Assembly: GCA_014084085.1 (NCBI GenBank)
Contig: NPFB01000109.1
Coordinates: 206,648 to 238,968, forward strand
Length of the DNA: 32,321 bases
From: Hondaea fermentalgiana
Lineage: Eukaryota; Sar; Bigyra; Thraustochytrida; Thraustochytriidae
Direction: 5' to 3'
This document shows positions 1 to 8,962 of the stretch, one piece after another (within the stretch, counting starts at the first letter, position 1; each line of letters starts with the position of its first letter). The notes beneath the pieces were generated by a model, which searched no databases, was not told where the DNA came from, and was given only the letters and a program-made list of their open reading frames with translations. A program made the position numbers and the translations under genes.

Positions 1-961
1 ACGGCGGCGACGCGGAGGCGGCGGAGCGGCGGCAGGCAGCTGCAGCAGGAAGCGGCGCAGGAAGGGACCCGAGCGCACGGTGCGCACGGGGAGGAAGAGC
101 TACGGGACTCGGTAGGGGCGCGGCAAGGGGGGCGGGTCTAAATCGAGAATGGGTAAAGGTGAACTTGAGGAAGGGGGAAAAGCAGTTGGAGAGGGGGGAA
201 AAGAGCTTGGGGGTGGCGGAGGCTGGTAGGGCCGCGCGGGCGCAGACCCGGGTCCCGTTCCTGCGCAACCCGCCCGAGCCCCTTCCTCCCGGCCGTGCCG
301 CGATCGTCTCGACGAGAGAGAAGTCACGGCCGCGCAACGACGTGGGCACCCTCGCTGGCCTCTGCGACTCGCCGAGGAGGAGAAAGGAGCCGCCGCTGCC
401 GCCGGAAACGCGGCTCGACAAGCTGCAGCTGCAGATGCAGATGCTGCTGGCTGCCTTGCGTCGCGTTGCTCGCACGCCGCGATGACCAAAATCCAGCCAC
501 AAGCCATCCGCAAACTAACCAACCAATGCAACTAACTTACAGCTAGACGGAAAAAGGAAGAGACTCACAAGAGACAGATGCTCCGTGTCCCCGTCGCTCC
601 CGAACCTCGGTGTCGCGATGATCAATGGCATGCATGGCATGGTCATCGCCCATCGCGAGCCCGGGCTTTTCGGCCGGCACAGACCGTTCATCGGCGACGG
701 CTGCTCGATTGCCATGGTTGATGAAACGATTGATTGCTCGACTTCTGACTGCCATGGCGGGTGGCAGTGCAGAGCGGAGCGGCCTGGGAAACCTGTGTCG
801 GCGTCCCTGGCCGGCTGCAGTGGCAGCTAGATAGATGGCTACGCTGCGCCTGGCGCAGAACGGTGAGCAGGCGGCGGCGGCGGCGAGTCCTCCTCGCGAG
901 CGCAGGAGCGCGGCTCGCGCGGGTGGTGCCGTGCCGCTCGGGACGGCGGCGCGGGCGAGAG

Positions 962-1003
962 ACCTGAGCGAGCGAACGAGCGACAGCGAGCGAGCGAGCG
1001 TGC
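962..1003. repeat. GAGC/GCGA tetranucleotide-rich tract
   Basis: Imperfect tandem GAGC units with interruptions. The same unit recurs near 11735-11757 and, on the other strand, near 19117-19163, each time close upstream of a start codon. Confidence 0.7.
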
Positions 1004-1160
1004 CAGAAGTGCCGGGGGTGCCTTGCATTGCCAAGTGCGCTTCGAGGAAGGCGCCGGCCGTGAACGCGGTTCGACGCGCCGAAGTGAAGGAAAGAAGGGC
1101 GCGCATATCAGCCACGCCACGACAAATAAAAAAGATAAACAAGCAGATACGTCAGCCAAA

Positions 1161-1183
1161 GCAGCTGCAGCAGCAGCAGCAGC
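1161..1183. repeat. CAG trinucleotide tract
   Basis: A GCAGCTG followed by five CAG units. It is not in a supported coding frame here. Confidence 0.7.
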
Positions 1184-1267
1184 GGGCGGTCGACCGCGCC
1201 GGTGCCACGCGCGGAGAGACGCGCTTGTGGCAGCCAGCCCCGCGAGTGGACAAGTCGATCGACTCGC

Positions 1268-1325
1268 GAGCCAGCCAGCGAGCTAGCTAGCCCAGTCTAG
1301 CTAGCTAGCTAGCCAGCGAGCTAGC
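1268..1325. repeat. AGCTAGC / CCAGCGAG simple-repeat cluster
   Basis: Two blocks of CTAG-unit repeat, each joined to a CCAGCGAG element. CTAG is self-complementary, so the block can form hairpins. Confidence 0.7.
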
Positions 1326-1351
1326 AACAAAATGCAAGCTCGTGGAGGGAC

Positions 1352-1372
1352 GGTCGGTCGGTCGGTCGGTCC
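1352..1372. repeat. GGTC tetranucleotide repeat
   Basis: About five tandem GGTC units directly downstream of the CTAG cluster. Confidence 0.75.
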
Positions 1373-1659
1373 GTGAGCCAGAACAGGAGATGCCGGGGCC
1401 GGGACCGGAAAACACAGGCGGCCGGCCGGCTGCGGACGGGCGGCCGGCAGCGGTGCGGAAAGGAAAAGACGCGGCGGCGGGGCGAACGAAGCGGGCGAGG
1501 CGAGGCGCGGCAAGAATCCTGCGAAGTCTTGCTGCTGCTGCGACTGCCGACGGACGGCTGCTGCAAAAGATGGCTGGGAACAAACTTCGCCAAAAAAGCA
1601 AAGTTTGCACGACAAGACGGAGGAGACGAGTCGCCGTCGCTCGACCGAGGCAACGCGGC

Positions 1660-1704
1660 AGGCAAGGCTAGGCTGGGCTAGGCTAGGCTAGGCAAGGCCA
1701 GGCC
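1660..1704. repeat. GGCTA pentanucleotide repeat
   Basis: Tandem GGCTA units with GGCAA and GGCCA variants. Confidence 0.7.
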
Positions 1705-2388
1705 GAGAATCAGCGAGACTCGGCAGCCGCGCCATGCCGGGCGATCGATTGCTGATGCTACCGAGTCGGGTCGAGCACCGCGAGTTTGGACTCGAGAACG
1801 GGACGGGACCTTGGCCAACGCGAGACCCGGAAAGAAAGTGAGGGAGCGAAACGTGGGGCACGGGCCGGTGAAGGTAGCGCTCGTTGTCCCTCGGGAACCC
1901 CTCGGCGGATGCGGTTATTCTACCTCATTCCGCCTCCGAAAGAGGCCCGCACCGCCTTCAAGTGTCGCAGTTGGCATTTTGGCGAGAAGGGCAAATAGGA
2001 ACCTTGGCGCTGCGTGGCGCGAACGAGCGAGCAAGCGATGCACAAATCTTGCTCTCCTTGTATAAGACTGGGCTGCCAAGAACGACGCCTTCCGGCTTGC
2101 TTGATTGTCGCCAGCTGGCAGCCAGCAGCCAGCCGGCCAGGTCTCGACGAAGTCACCTTGAAAAGTCGAGGTACTGCATCAAGGCCTGCATTTCATGATG
2201 ATCATGCATAATCTTGTCAAACAACACCTGCAGCGGCGGCAGCAACGGCAGCTGCAAGGTGTGCGCTCGTTCCTCACAGGAGGCAAGATGGAAGCTCCAT
2301 GGGGATGATGAGTCTGCTGCGTCAGGCAGCTTCAGGTGGCATTTATGTTTGCGTTGCGCTGCGCGTAACAAAAGCTGCTTACAGAAGA

Positions 2389-2500
2389 GTGAAAGGTCCG
2401 CGACCTATGAGATGTCTTTGCAATAGAGCTCTTGAAGGTCCGCGACCTATGAGATGTCTTTACAGGAGAAACTTGAAGATCCGCGACAAATGTAGTAGGA
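2389..2500. repeat. Degenerate 42-bp tandem repeat, about three copies
   Basis: The core AAGGTCCGCGACC starts at 2393 and again at 2435 (period 42). A third, diverged copy starts near 2476. The first two copies share about 27 identical bases. The core contains GGTC-CGC-GACC, a small inverted repeat. No gene is recognised around it. Confidence 0.8.
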
Positions 2501-3209
2501 TACGGGGCCGCTACGCCTCACCCATTCACGGCTCAAGCATCGCTCGAACGGCCGTCTGCTTTGCGAGTGCGCCGTCCCCTGTCCCTGCCTGCCCTGTGTG
2601 GTCTTGAATCACTGCACGAGCTTCGTTAGTAGTCGACAGACAGACAGCCTCACTCTGCACTGACTGTGAGGTGACTGACTGCAGTGTGCCGGTCCCCGGC
2701 CCGAAAGGCCACATGAAAGAAAAGAAACAAGGAATAGAAAGGCGAGACCGGCACCGGCTGCGGCGGCAACAATCTACTCGCTCTCTCGGCAACTTGACCA
2801 ACGGCCCTGTCGATCCTTGTTTTTTTCTAGTATAAACGTTCGTCGACAATGGCCGTGGTGGCTGCTTGCGTTTCACCATACTCTGCTTCGATGTTTTTAC
2901 TGCACAACCCGCTCGTGGCAGTGTGGCAGTGGCAACAGCCAAGATCGGATCTTACGACAGCAGCACACTGACGACAAGAGCAGCTAGGCTACAGACGGTA
3001 GGCCTAGTAAAATTTGTAGGCACAAGTAGGTATGTGCAACGATTTCCACCTGTCATGCCATTTCATGTCAGCGGTTGTATTCTCGCGTCGGCAACGCGGT
3101 GATTTCTTTCTCTTTTGATCGCTCAAAGGATGCTGCCGTCTTGAGCATTATCCCTATGCCTGCTCCTTCTCAACCCGAAAGGTAAAAAAAGGCTTACAGA
3201 TGCTCTGCC

Positions 3210-3231
3210 CTGTCAGTGATTGACAGTGAGG
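3210..3231. promoter_or_regulatory. TGTCA/TGACA inverted repeat upstream of MEMO1
   Basis: CTGTCA and TGACAG form a perfect 6-bp inverted repeat around a 5-base spacer (3210-3226), running into TGACAGTGAGG (3221-3231). It lies about 165 bp before the MEMO1 start codon. A close variant, TGACTGTGAGG, occurs at 2661-2671 and at 22608-22618, about 40 bp upstream of the NAA80-ACTMAP gene. A role as a promoter element is inference only. Confidence 0.3.
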
Positions 3232-3358
3232 CCACACCGCTCGTGTCACCTCTGGCTCGCGCCCTTTGCCTCAGCATCCGGGTCTAATCTAATCACTGTC
3301 ACTGGCAAACGCAAGCACGAAAGATCCGCGACGCCGAAGTTCAACGTGAAGCACGGAC

Positions 3359-3377
3359 GCCGCGCGCGCGCGCGCGC
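3359..3377. repeat. Alternating CG dinucleotide tract before the MEMO1 start
   Basis: About nine CG units end about 18 bp before the MEMO1 ATG. Alternating CG can adopt left-handed DNA under torsion. A similar GC alternation lies at 7473-7484 between two divergent genes. Confidence 0.75.
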
Positions 3378-3394
3378 AAGGGAGACGCGAAGCG

Positions 3395-4327
3395 ATGGCA
3401 GGCGTGGGCGCAGCGGCGTACGTGCGCACGGCGCTCCACGCAAGCTCGTGGTACTCGGACCGCGCCTCAGAACTCGAGTCACAGCTGGCTGGATGGCTCA
3501 AAAATGCGCGCGAGAAAAGTCCGCAACCAGACGAGGCCGCGCAGGGCCGCTGCGCCGCTGTCATTGCACCGCACGCAGGGTACTCGTACTCGGGTCCCAC
3601 TGCTGCCTGGGCCTACAAGTACATTGACCCGTCACGCATCAAGCGTGTATTCATTCTAGGGCCTTCGCACCACGTATATTTGGAAAACTGCGCGCTGTCC
3701 AGCGCGACAGCATATGCCACCCCCATCGGAAACATGCAGCTTGATGCAGACACCGCGCAAGAACTTCGCAACGCCGCACCCTCGGGCACCTTTGGCACCA
3801 TGTCCAGAAGCGTCGACGAGGAAGAGCATTCCATCGAAATGCATCTCCCCTACGTGGTTCACGTCATGCGTGGCCACGACTTCAAAATCGTCCCCATTCT
3901 CGTCGGGAACCTCGACGATCGCGCAGAGCAGCAAATGGGCGCGCTGCTTGCGCCTTACCTCGCCGATCCCGAAAACTTTTTCGTCATCAGCTCCGACTTT
4001 TGCCATTGGGGCAAGCGTTTTCGCTACACCCCTCACGACGCATCCGCGGGACCCATTCACAAGAGCATCGAGAATCTCGATAAACGGGGCATGGCGCTCA
4101 TTGAGAGTCTCGATGTGTCTGGCTTCGCCGCCTATCTTCGCGAAACGCGTAACACCATCTGCGGTCGTCACCCCATCGGCGTTCTACTCAACGCCATTCA
4201 GGCCTCGCCCCTCGAACTCTCTCTCAAATTCACGCATTACGCGCAGTCTTCGCCCTGCACGCGCATGTCTGACTCCTCCGTATCGTACGCCTCCGCTGTC
4301 GTTACTGCCCCTGCCGTCTCCTCATAA
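3395..4327 (+). CDS. MEMO1: MEMO1 family protein (310 aa)
   Basis: This is a full-length member of the MEMO family, a cytosolic single-domain protein related in fold to extradiol dioxygenases. Human MEMO1 has been linked to redox/copper biology and cell motility downstream of receptor signalling. The sequence shows the family blocks in order: ASSWY near 16-20, IAPHAGY with His60, ILGPSHHV with His92, EEEHSIEMHLPY (142-153), SSDFCHWG (199-206) and NTICGRHP with Cys256. His60, His92 and Cys256 match the human metal-site residues as I remember them (His49, His81, Cys244). Length is close to the usual ~297 residues. The ATG at 3395 puts the first conserved block at the expected distance. The gene has no introns and ends convergently with the metacaspase, 294 bp away. 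Confidence 0.97.
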   Translation: MAGVGAAAYVRTALHASSWYSDRASELESQLAGWLKNAREKSPQPDEAAQGRCAAVIAPHAGYSYSGPTAAWAYKYIDPSRIKRVFILGPSHHVYLENCALSSATAYATPIGNMQLDADTAQELRNAAPSGTFGTMSRSVDEEEHSIEMHLPYVVHVMRGHDFKIVPILVGNLDDRAEQQMGALLAPYLADPENFFVISSDFCHWGKRFRYTPHDASAGPIHKSIENLDKRGMALIESLDVSGFAAYLRETRNTICGRHPIGVLLNAIQASPLELSLKFTHYAQSSPCTRMSDSSVSYASAVVTAPAVSS

Positions 4328-4402
4328 ATCTTTGTACACAATGCTTCCAAGCACCGTGATTGGAGGTGCCCACACAATAATAAGAAGAAGAATATTAACA
4401 TC

Positions 4403-4531
4403 CTACTCACATCCACTGCTTCATTCCACAAAATCTCTCAACACCCTTCTCACATCCACTGCTTCATTCCACAAAATCTTTCAACACCCTACTCACATCC
4501 ACTGCTTCATTCCACAAAATCTTTCAACACA
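4403..4531. repeat. 43-bp tandem repeat, three copies, in the 3' intergenic region
   Basis: Units start at 4403, 4446 and 4489, with an exact period of 43 and only a few substitutions. The unit is AT-richer than its surroundings (TCACATCCACTGCTTCATTC core). It sits between the convergent 3' ends of MEMO1 and the metacaspase, so it may lie in a 3' UTR of one or both. Confidence 0.92.
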
Positions 4532-4621
4532 AAGTAGGTTAATTTTTCAAACGAAAGGCCCCAAGCACAAGGCCTTTCCAATGCCATGGAAACGAGGATC
4601 CAAAATAGCAAAAGGGGGTAA

Positions 4622-7333
4622 TTACTGTTGCGCTGGCCGCACTCGATTCCTCTGCCGCATCCATCGTGGCCTCGTTGATAGGATTCGAGAAGCCGCCTCT
4701 TCAGCTTCCGCTACAGCAGGTCCAACATGCTTCATTGTGGAGGCACCGACTGATGCAAGATAGTTCAGATGCGAGGAATCAAGAACTTGCCAAGCTGGTC
4801 TTCGCCCTTCTTGCCGGTCCGCTTCGCAGACAACAGGCCGTGCAGAAGCTTTCGTGGGATGCTTGAGGTCTCGATGCGCTTCCTCTCGCTCAGATCTGTC
4901 TGCATCAGAGCTATCGTCATCAAAGTCGAGCTCGTCGGGCCCGTCATCCTGATTCACGTCCACACGTTTGACACCATCGGCCTTGCTAGGATCATCTTTG
5001 CTACGATTGACATCAATCTTGCCATTGTTGTTTCTGTTCGCGCCTTCGGCCTCTCCGCTGCTGGCGCTCTCCGTGCCACCATCGTCGAGCTTGCCACTTG
5101 CACTCGCACTTTCACTTGCACTCGCACTCGCACTTTCACTTTCACTTGCACTCGGCTCAAGACGAGCATTGACGGGTGCCCGCGAAAGATCCCACGATTC
5201 CATCCAGCGCGATGCGGAAGTCTTTGCAGACCCAAGCGAAATCTGAGGTTCCTGCTTAAACCTCCGCCCGGACAAGGTTTTACGAAGACGCTGCAAAAAG
5301 TCGCCAAGTGCGAGAGGTTCGTCGCTTGCACGCATCGTTTCTCGCACTCCCCACGTTGTTGCGCCGATAGGCCGCCCGTCAATGTTGGCGTCCGCTGCCG
5401 TTTGATCATCTCGACAACCGCTCAACACTACAAAGGAAGCTCCCTGGCGGGCTCGAACGCGGGATTCTCGACTGCGCGAAGCTCCGCGCGTAGCTTGCTT
5501 CGTGCGCGATGCCTTGAGAGCATCCATGCGTTGAACAAGCGCTTCACAGGGCGGAAGAAAACGAGAGCGGGTGTCCTGAGGTGACGTCGCTTCCGAGCTG
5601 CTTTGCTGGCCCCGACTTCGTGGAACGTCCAAAAGCTTTGCATCGCTCAAAGTACCACTATGACAGCAATCAAACACCACCGTTAGATCGACGCCCTTGG
5701 GGACTTGCTCAAAGAATGAAGAGCGGAGCTCATCGTCGGTAATGTAGGTGCTTGGATCGGCACCATTAAAATCTACAGGAATGAGCGTTTCATCGCGCCC
5801 ATCCTCCTCGTCCCCGTCCTCATCAGGGACCTGAGAACCGTGCCCAGAATAGTGCAAAAAGAGGCAGTCGCCAGCTTCGGCCCCCTCGAGAAGCCAGCGC
5901 AGGCCCATGCGGATATTGCGCGCTGTCGGAAGATCGTCTTTGCGTGCTCGCACCTCGTCCGTCAATACACGCACTGTCTCCGTCTTAAATTCTTGCTGCA
6001 TCATAGACTGCATCTCACGAACGTCATTGTGGCACCCGTGCAGCTCATTTTCTCCTTGGCCAACATAGTTGATTCCAATCAAGAGGGCTTTTCGCTTACC
6101 GCGTGCCGATGGTGTGCCAGTGGACGTTTGGTCTTCAACGCTGTACGCTGGCTCAAAGCCCACACGAAGGTGCAGCTCTCCACTCGGCTCGACGCCATTC
6201 TGACAATCCCAGAGCTTTATCACTTTTGCGATGCCATTCTTATCATCTCCCGTGCCGCTCTTGGTCGCGGGTTCCGATCCCTCGAGATTCGCGGCCTCGA
6301 CGGCGCGCACGATGGCGTCCTTGACGTCAACCCAGGCCCGGCCCATGGGTCGATTTCTGCGCAACTTCATCTCATCGAAAATTGTGACACGTAGCCCAAG
6401 TCCAAGCCCCTGTGCTGCTGCTTCTGCGTTGTCCAGGCCAGGATACGCGATCATAAGCTGAGCAGCATCTGGATTCTTGCTTCCTTCGGCGATGGCGACT
6501 TGATCCCAATTCGGCTCGCGTCCACCATCCACGTGCGTGTCGCTGCGCGCAAGGGTGCCCCAAGGATGAAGCTCGGCCAGTACAAACGGGTCTTCCACGC
6601 CCAGCGTCGCAACGCGGCGAAGACCCACAGCACGCTGGACGGACACATGAAGCGTTCCACACATTGTCAACGGTGACCAGGGCTCGAAGCAAACCTCAAA
6701 GTTGACGGTACCATTGCCCTCTTCGAGCGTGCATGACGCAGAGGCAAAGACCGACGCCTGAGACAAGATCACCTCCAAATCCATCATGCCCATGCCAATT
6801 TCTCGATCACGTCCTGATTTCTCGCTGTCCATGACGCGTACAAACAACCGTATCGGGGATTTGCTCGGCCCTTTCGAAGTTCGCGGATCTCGACCTGGAT
6901 AGCGAAAATACATGCAATTATCTCGCCCCCAGGTGTCTACGTCATTGTCCTTCCAGCTCACGTCCGTTCCACCGTGGTCCATGGTCCGTGTCCTGCGCCT
7001 TTTGCTGGCGCCAATGCACAGCTTCGCAAGTGCTGCATCGGAGAGAGAGACGAGATCACGATCTTGCCCAAAGAGTTTTTCGGTGAACCCATGCACGAGC
7101 GTCTCTTTGCGCCTCTGCGCCTCTAGCGCCAGCTCGCTGGTGCTGGCCAGCACGATCGCCGTCTCCACATACGGATCCTGCTCGCCAACGATAAATCGAG
7201 CGTGCTGCACATTGCGCAGCCCCTTGCATTCGCGCACCCTGACAATGAGTCTTCCTGGCAGCGCCCACGGCACCGCCGCCTTTACCGCCCGGGGTTCCGC
7301 GGTCCTTTCGGGTGCGCTCTTTCCTTTGCACAT
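4622..7333 (-). CDS. C2-C2-metacaspase (type I-like, about 903 aa)
   Basis: A clan CD cysteine protease (peptidase C14, metacaspase) behind two C2-type domains. Metacaspases cleave after Arg/Lys, are commonly calcium-dependent and act in stress and cell-death responses. Numbered from the ATG at 7333: C2-like regions at about 26-219 and 225-399 (PGRLIVRV, EQDPYVE; GTLHVSVQ, VEDPFVLAEL), protease from about 415 (KRKALLIGINY), HYSGHGS with catalytic His498, FDCCHSG with catalytic Cys557, LSGCRDDQ near 638. The tail (about 720-903) is low-complexity Ser/Glu/Ala followed by acidic and basic stretches. The frame stays open upstream to TTG at 7486, with in-frame ATGs at 7459 and 7429. I chose 7333 because C2 similarity starts shortly after it and it leaves 198 bp to the divergent neighbour. 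C2 domains suggest calcium-dependent membrane recruitment (inference). Confidence 0.92.
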   Translation of the reverse strand: MCKGKSAPERTAEPRAVKAAVPWALPGRLIVRVRECKGLRNVQHARFIVGEQDPYVETAIVLASTSELALEAQRRKETLVHGFTEKLFGQDRDLVSLSDAALAKLCIGASKRRRTRTMDHGGTDVSWKDNDVDTWGRDNCMYFRYPGRDPRTSKGPSKSPIRLFVRVMDSEKSGRDREIGMGMMDLEVILSQASVFASASCTLEEGNGTVNFEVCFEPWSPLTMCGTLHVSVQRAVGLRRVATLGVEDPFVLAELHPWGTLARSDTHVDGGREPNWDQVAIAEGSKNPDAAQLMIAYPGLDNAEAAAQGLGLGLRVTIFDEMKLRRNRPMGRAWVDVKDAIVRAVEAANLEGSEPATKSGTGDDKNGIAKVIKLWDCQNGVEPSGELHLRVGFEPAYSVEDQTSTGTPSARGKRKALLIGINYVGQGENELHGCHNDVREMQSMMQQEFKTETVRVLTDEVRARKDDLPTARNIRMGLRWLLEGAEAGDCLFLHYSGHGSQVPDEDGDEEDGRDETLIPVDFNGADPSTYITDDELRSSFFEQVPKGVDLTVVFDCCHSGTLSDAKLLDVPRSRGQQSSSEATSPQDTRSRFLPPCEALVQRMDALKASRTKQATRGASRSRESRVRARQGASFVVLSGCRDDQTAADANIDGRPIGATTWGVRETMRASDEPLALGDFLQRLRKTLSGRRFKQEPQISLGSAKTSASRWMESWDLSRAPVNARLEPSASESESASASASESASASGKLDDGGTESASSGEAEGANRNNNGKIDVNRSKDDPSKADGVKRVDVNQDDGPDELDFDDDSSDADRSEREEAHRDLKHPTKASARPVVCEADRQEGRRPAWQVLDSSHLNYLASVGASTMKHVGPAVAEAEEAASRILSTRPRWMRQRNRVRPAQQ
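5098..5157 (-). repeat. Ser/Ala/Glu hexanucleotide-type repeat inside the metacaspase tail
   Basis: CACTCG/CACTTG/CACTTTCA units encode alternating Ser-Ala and Ser-Glu on the minus strand. This is a low-complexity linker between the protease domain and the acidic C-terminus. Confidence 0.8.
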
Positions 7334-7531
7334 GGCGATTAGGATGATGCTGCATTGCTCAGCTCGTCGGAAACATGATGACGATCGTGAGACGGTTGGT
7401 ACACACCGTTCCGGTACACACCAAAGCATTCCGCTTCTTACCTCCTTGCGGAGATCCATGCCGAGCCACCGGGCGCGCGCGCGCAAGCTTGATAGTCAGC
7501 CACACAGCGAGGTAGCTGTTGCGCGCCGCGC

Positions 7532-8938
7532 ATGGAGTTTGCAGCTGCTCGCGCAAGAAAGCAGCGCGACCTTGTGCGTGATGCCGATGCGCTCGCCAAC
7601 GCCCAGGGGCCCGAAGCGGCGATGCGGGCAGAGATCCTTGTGAGGCGACTCGACGACATCGTGGTGCGCGCCATGCTCTTTGAGAACGAAAGTCCGACAG
7701 GTGCGTCATGTCAAGTGTTGACTGCGCTCACGGAAGCCCTGCAGGGACGGAAAGGGCGGTGCGGCGTCGACGCTCGCTGCTCAGTCCTTCGAGGGCTCAT
7801 CCGACTTGGCTCCGCGTGCGAGGACACATGGGAGGCAGCAAACGCATCACCGCGTTCACTTGTTCCGCAACGAGCCTTTGACTACTTGCCACGCGCGATG
7901 GAATGCATGGCAGCATGCGAGGATCTGTGGACGGCCTTGTCTTTCCAACTCGAATCCTTTGCGTCTCAGGGTAAAAGCGCGAGGGCGCATCAAATCATTG
8001 AGCTCGCACCCTCGCAAGGCGCGCTCGAGGTCCTTACGCGACTTGCAACGTGGTCAGTAATGTCAAGCGCCAAGTCTCTACTTGCCACGCGGGGCGCTGC
8101 AATGACGTCGCTTTGCAGCAAGGTACTTTGCTCTCCTTTCGTTGCCAACATTGAAAGTGACGCCGCACTTGAGCTCGCTTTTCGTGGCGTCGAGCTCGGG
8201 ATTCTCCTCTGTGTTGAAGGGGGGCTGACTTCTTTGCTGCGAAGTGAAATTGAGACTTCTATTGCTGCTGCGTTGTGCCGCGCCCCGCGTGGGGGCGCAA
8301 TGGCCCGTACAATAATTGAAGCGATACAAATGAAGTCGCGAGATCTCCGTTCCCTTTTGCGATCACATCCGTGGATTGCGGTTGGGCTTTTGGAGCAGGT
8401 CGCAGTTGTGCCTACGAATGTGCTGGCGTGTCTTCCCGTGTCAATTCTTGCGCCTTGTGTCGCGCAAGGCTGGATTTACGTTGCCAAGAGCAAAAACGAT
8501 CTGGCAGAGATGGATGGTTTATTAACGCGTTTTTCGACGGATCCCATGCCACATGTCGATGCAAAGCTCGAATGGCTGTCGCTGCTTCAGGCGCCCGCGG
8601 CGCGTATGCGACCCACAGGAGCCGCCCCTTCTGCAAGCGAAGGTGTTCCCAGCGTGGGCCAGTTTTCGCCACGACGTCCTAAATGCCGTGGGCGCGCCAT
8701 CGTGGAAACCAAGGCTGCGGGAGTTGTGTTGGCTGTGCAAGTCTCCAACAACCATCCAGCATGGATACGCCCACTCACTGATGTCTTGCAAGTTTGGGCA
8801 CATGGAGACTCAGCCAAAGATCCCAGCGCACAAACCCGTCGGCTGGTCGCGCAAACTCTCTTATCAAGCTCGTGTAAAAAGAGCGACGCCGATTGCGTAG
8901 CTAATGAGCCAAAGCAACAAGAAAATGTGATCGCATGA
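7532..8938 (+). CDS. Unrecognised helical protein (468 aa)
   Basis: I do not recognise this protein. The frame is intact from an ATG at 7532 and has ordinary composition: leucine/alanine-rich, predicted mostly helical, no clear membrane segment or signal peptide, many cysteines. The amphipathic helices suggest an alpha-solenoid or scaffold fold (inference). It is divergent from the metacaspase across about 200 bp, so the two may share a promoter. Between about 8640 and 8745 the annotated frame turns Arg/Pro-rich, while another frame reads more like the rest of the protein (FPAWASFRHDVLN, LRELCWLCKS). The annotated frame looks normal again from NNHPAWIRPL. A pair of compensating indels or assembly errors is possible, so the middle of the C-terminal third should be read with caution. 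Confidence 0.75.
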   Translation: MEFAAARARKQRDLVRDADALANAQGPEAAMRAEILVRRLDDIVVRAMLFENESPTGASCQVLTALTEALQGRKGRCGVDARCSVLRGLIRLGSACEDTWEAANASPRSLVPQRAFDYLPRAMECMAACEDLWTALSFQLESFASQGKSARAHQIIELAPSQGALEVLTRLATWSVMSSAKSLLATRGAAMTSLCSKVLCSPFVANIESDAALELAFRGVELGILLCVEGGLTSLLRSEIETSIAAALCRAPRGGAMARTIIEAIQMKSRDLRSLLRSHPWIAVGLLEQVAVVPTNVLACLPVSILAPCVAQGWIYVAKSKNDLAEMDGLLTRFSTDPMPHVDAKLEWLSLLQAPAARMRPTGAAPSASEGVPSVGQFSPRRPKCRGRAIVETKAAGVVLAVQVSNNHPAWIRPLTDVLQVWAHGDSAKDPSAQTRRLVAQTLLSSSCKKSDADCVANEPKQQENVIA

Positions 8939-8962
8939 TTTATTGTTTTTTCATCATAAAAG

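Larger units (their letters stand above)
1..3394. other. Long GC-rich region without a supportable gene
   Basis: No reading frame here combines a credible ATG, ordinary amino-acid composition and a recognisable motif. The frames present are short, arginine/alanine/serine/proline-rich and overlap on both strands, as expected by chance at high GC. The stretch holds many short tandem repeats (CAG, GAGC, CTAG, GGTC and GGCTA units; listed separately) and a degenerate 42-bp repeat. GAGC/CTCG repeats also occur upstream of the genes starting at 11585, 18895 and 19791, so part of this stretch may be promoter or leader DNA of a gene to the left. The last part (about 3100-3394) should contain the MEMO1 promoter. 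A spliced gene with small exons cannot be excluded. Confidence 0.5.

Noticed and set aside
543..1142. 199-codon minus-strand frame in the left region
   Set aside because: Arg/Ala/Ser-rich, no motif, and overlaps equally long frames on the other strand; typical chance frame in GC-rich DNA.
4769..5584. 271-codon plus-strand open frame
   Set aside because: Antisense to the metacaspase C-terminal half; Thr/Cys/Arg repeats mirror the Ser/Ala/Glu tail.
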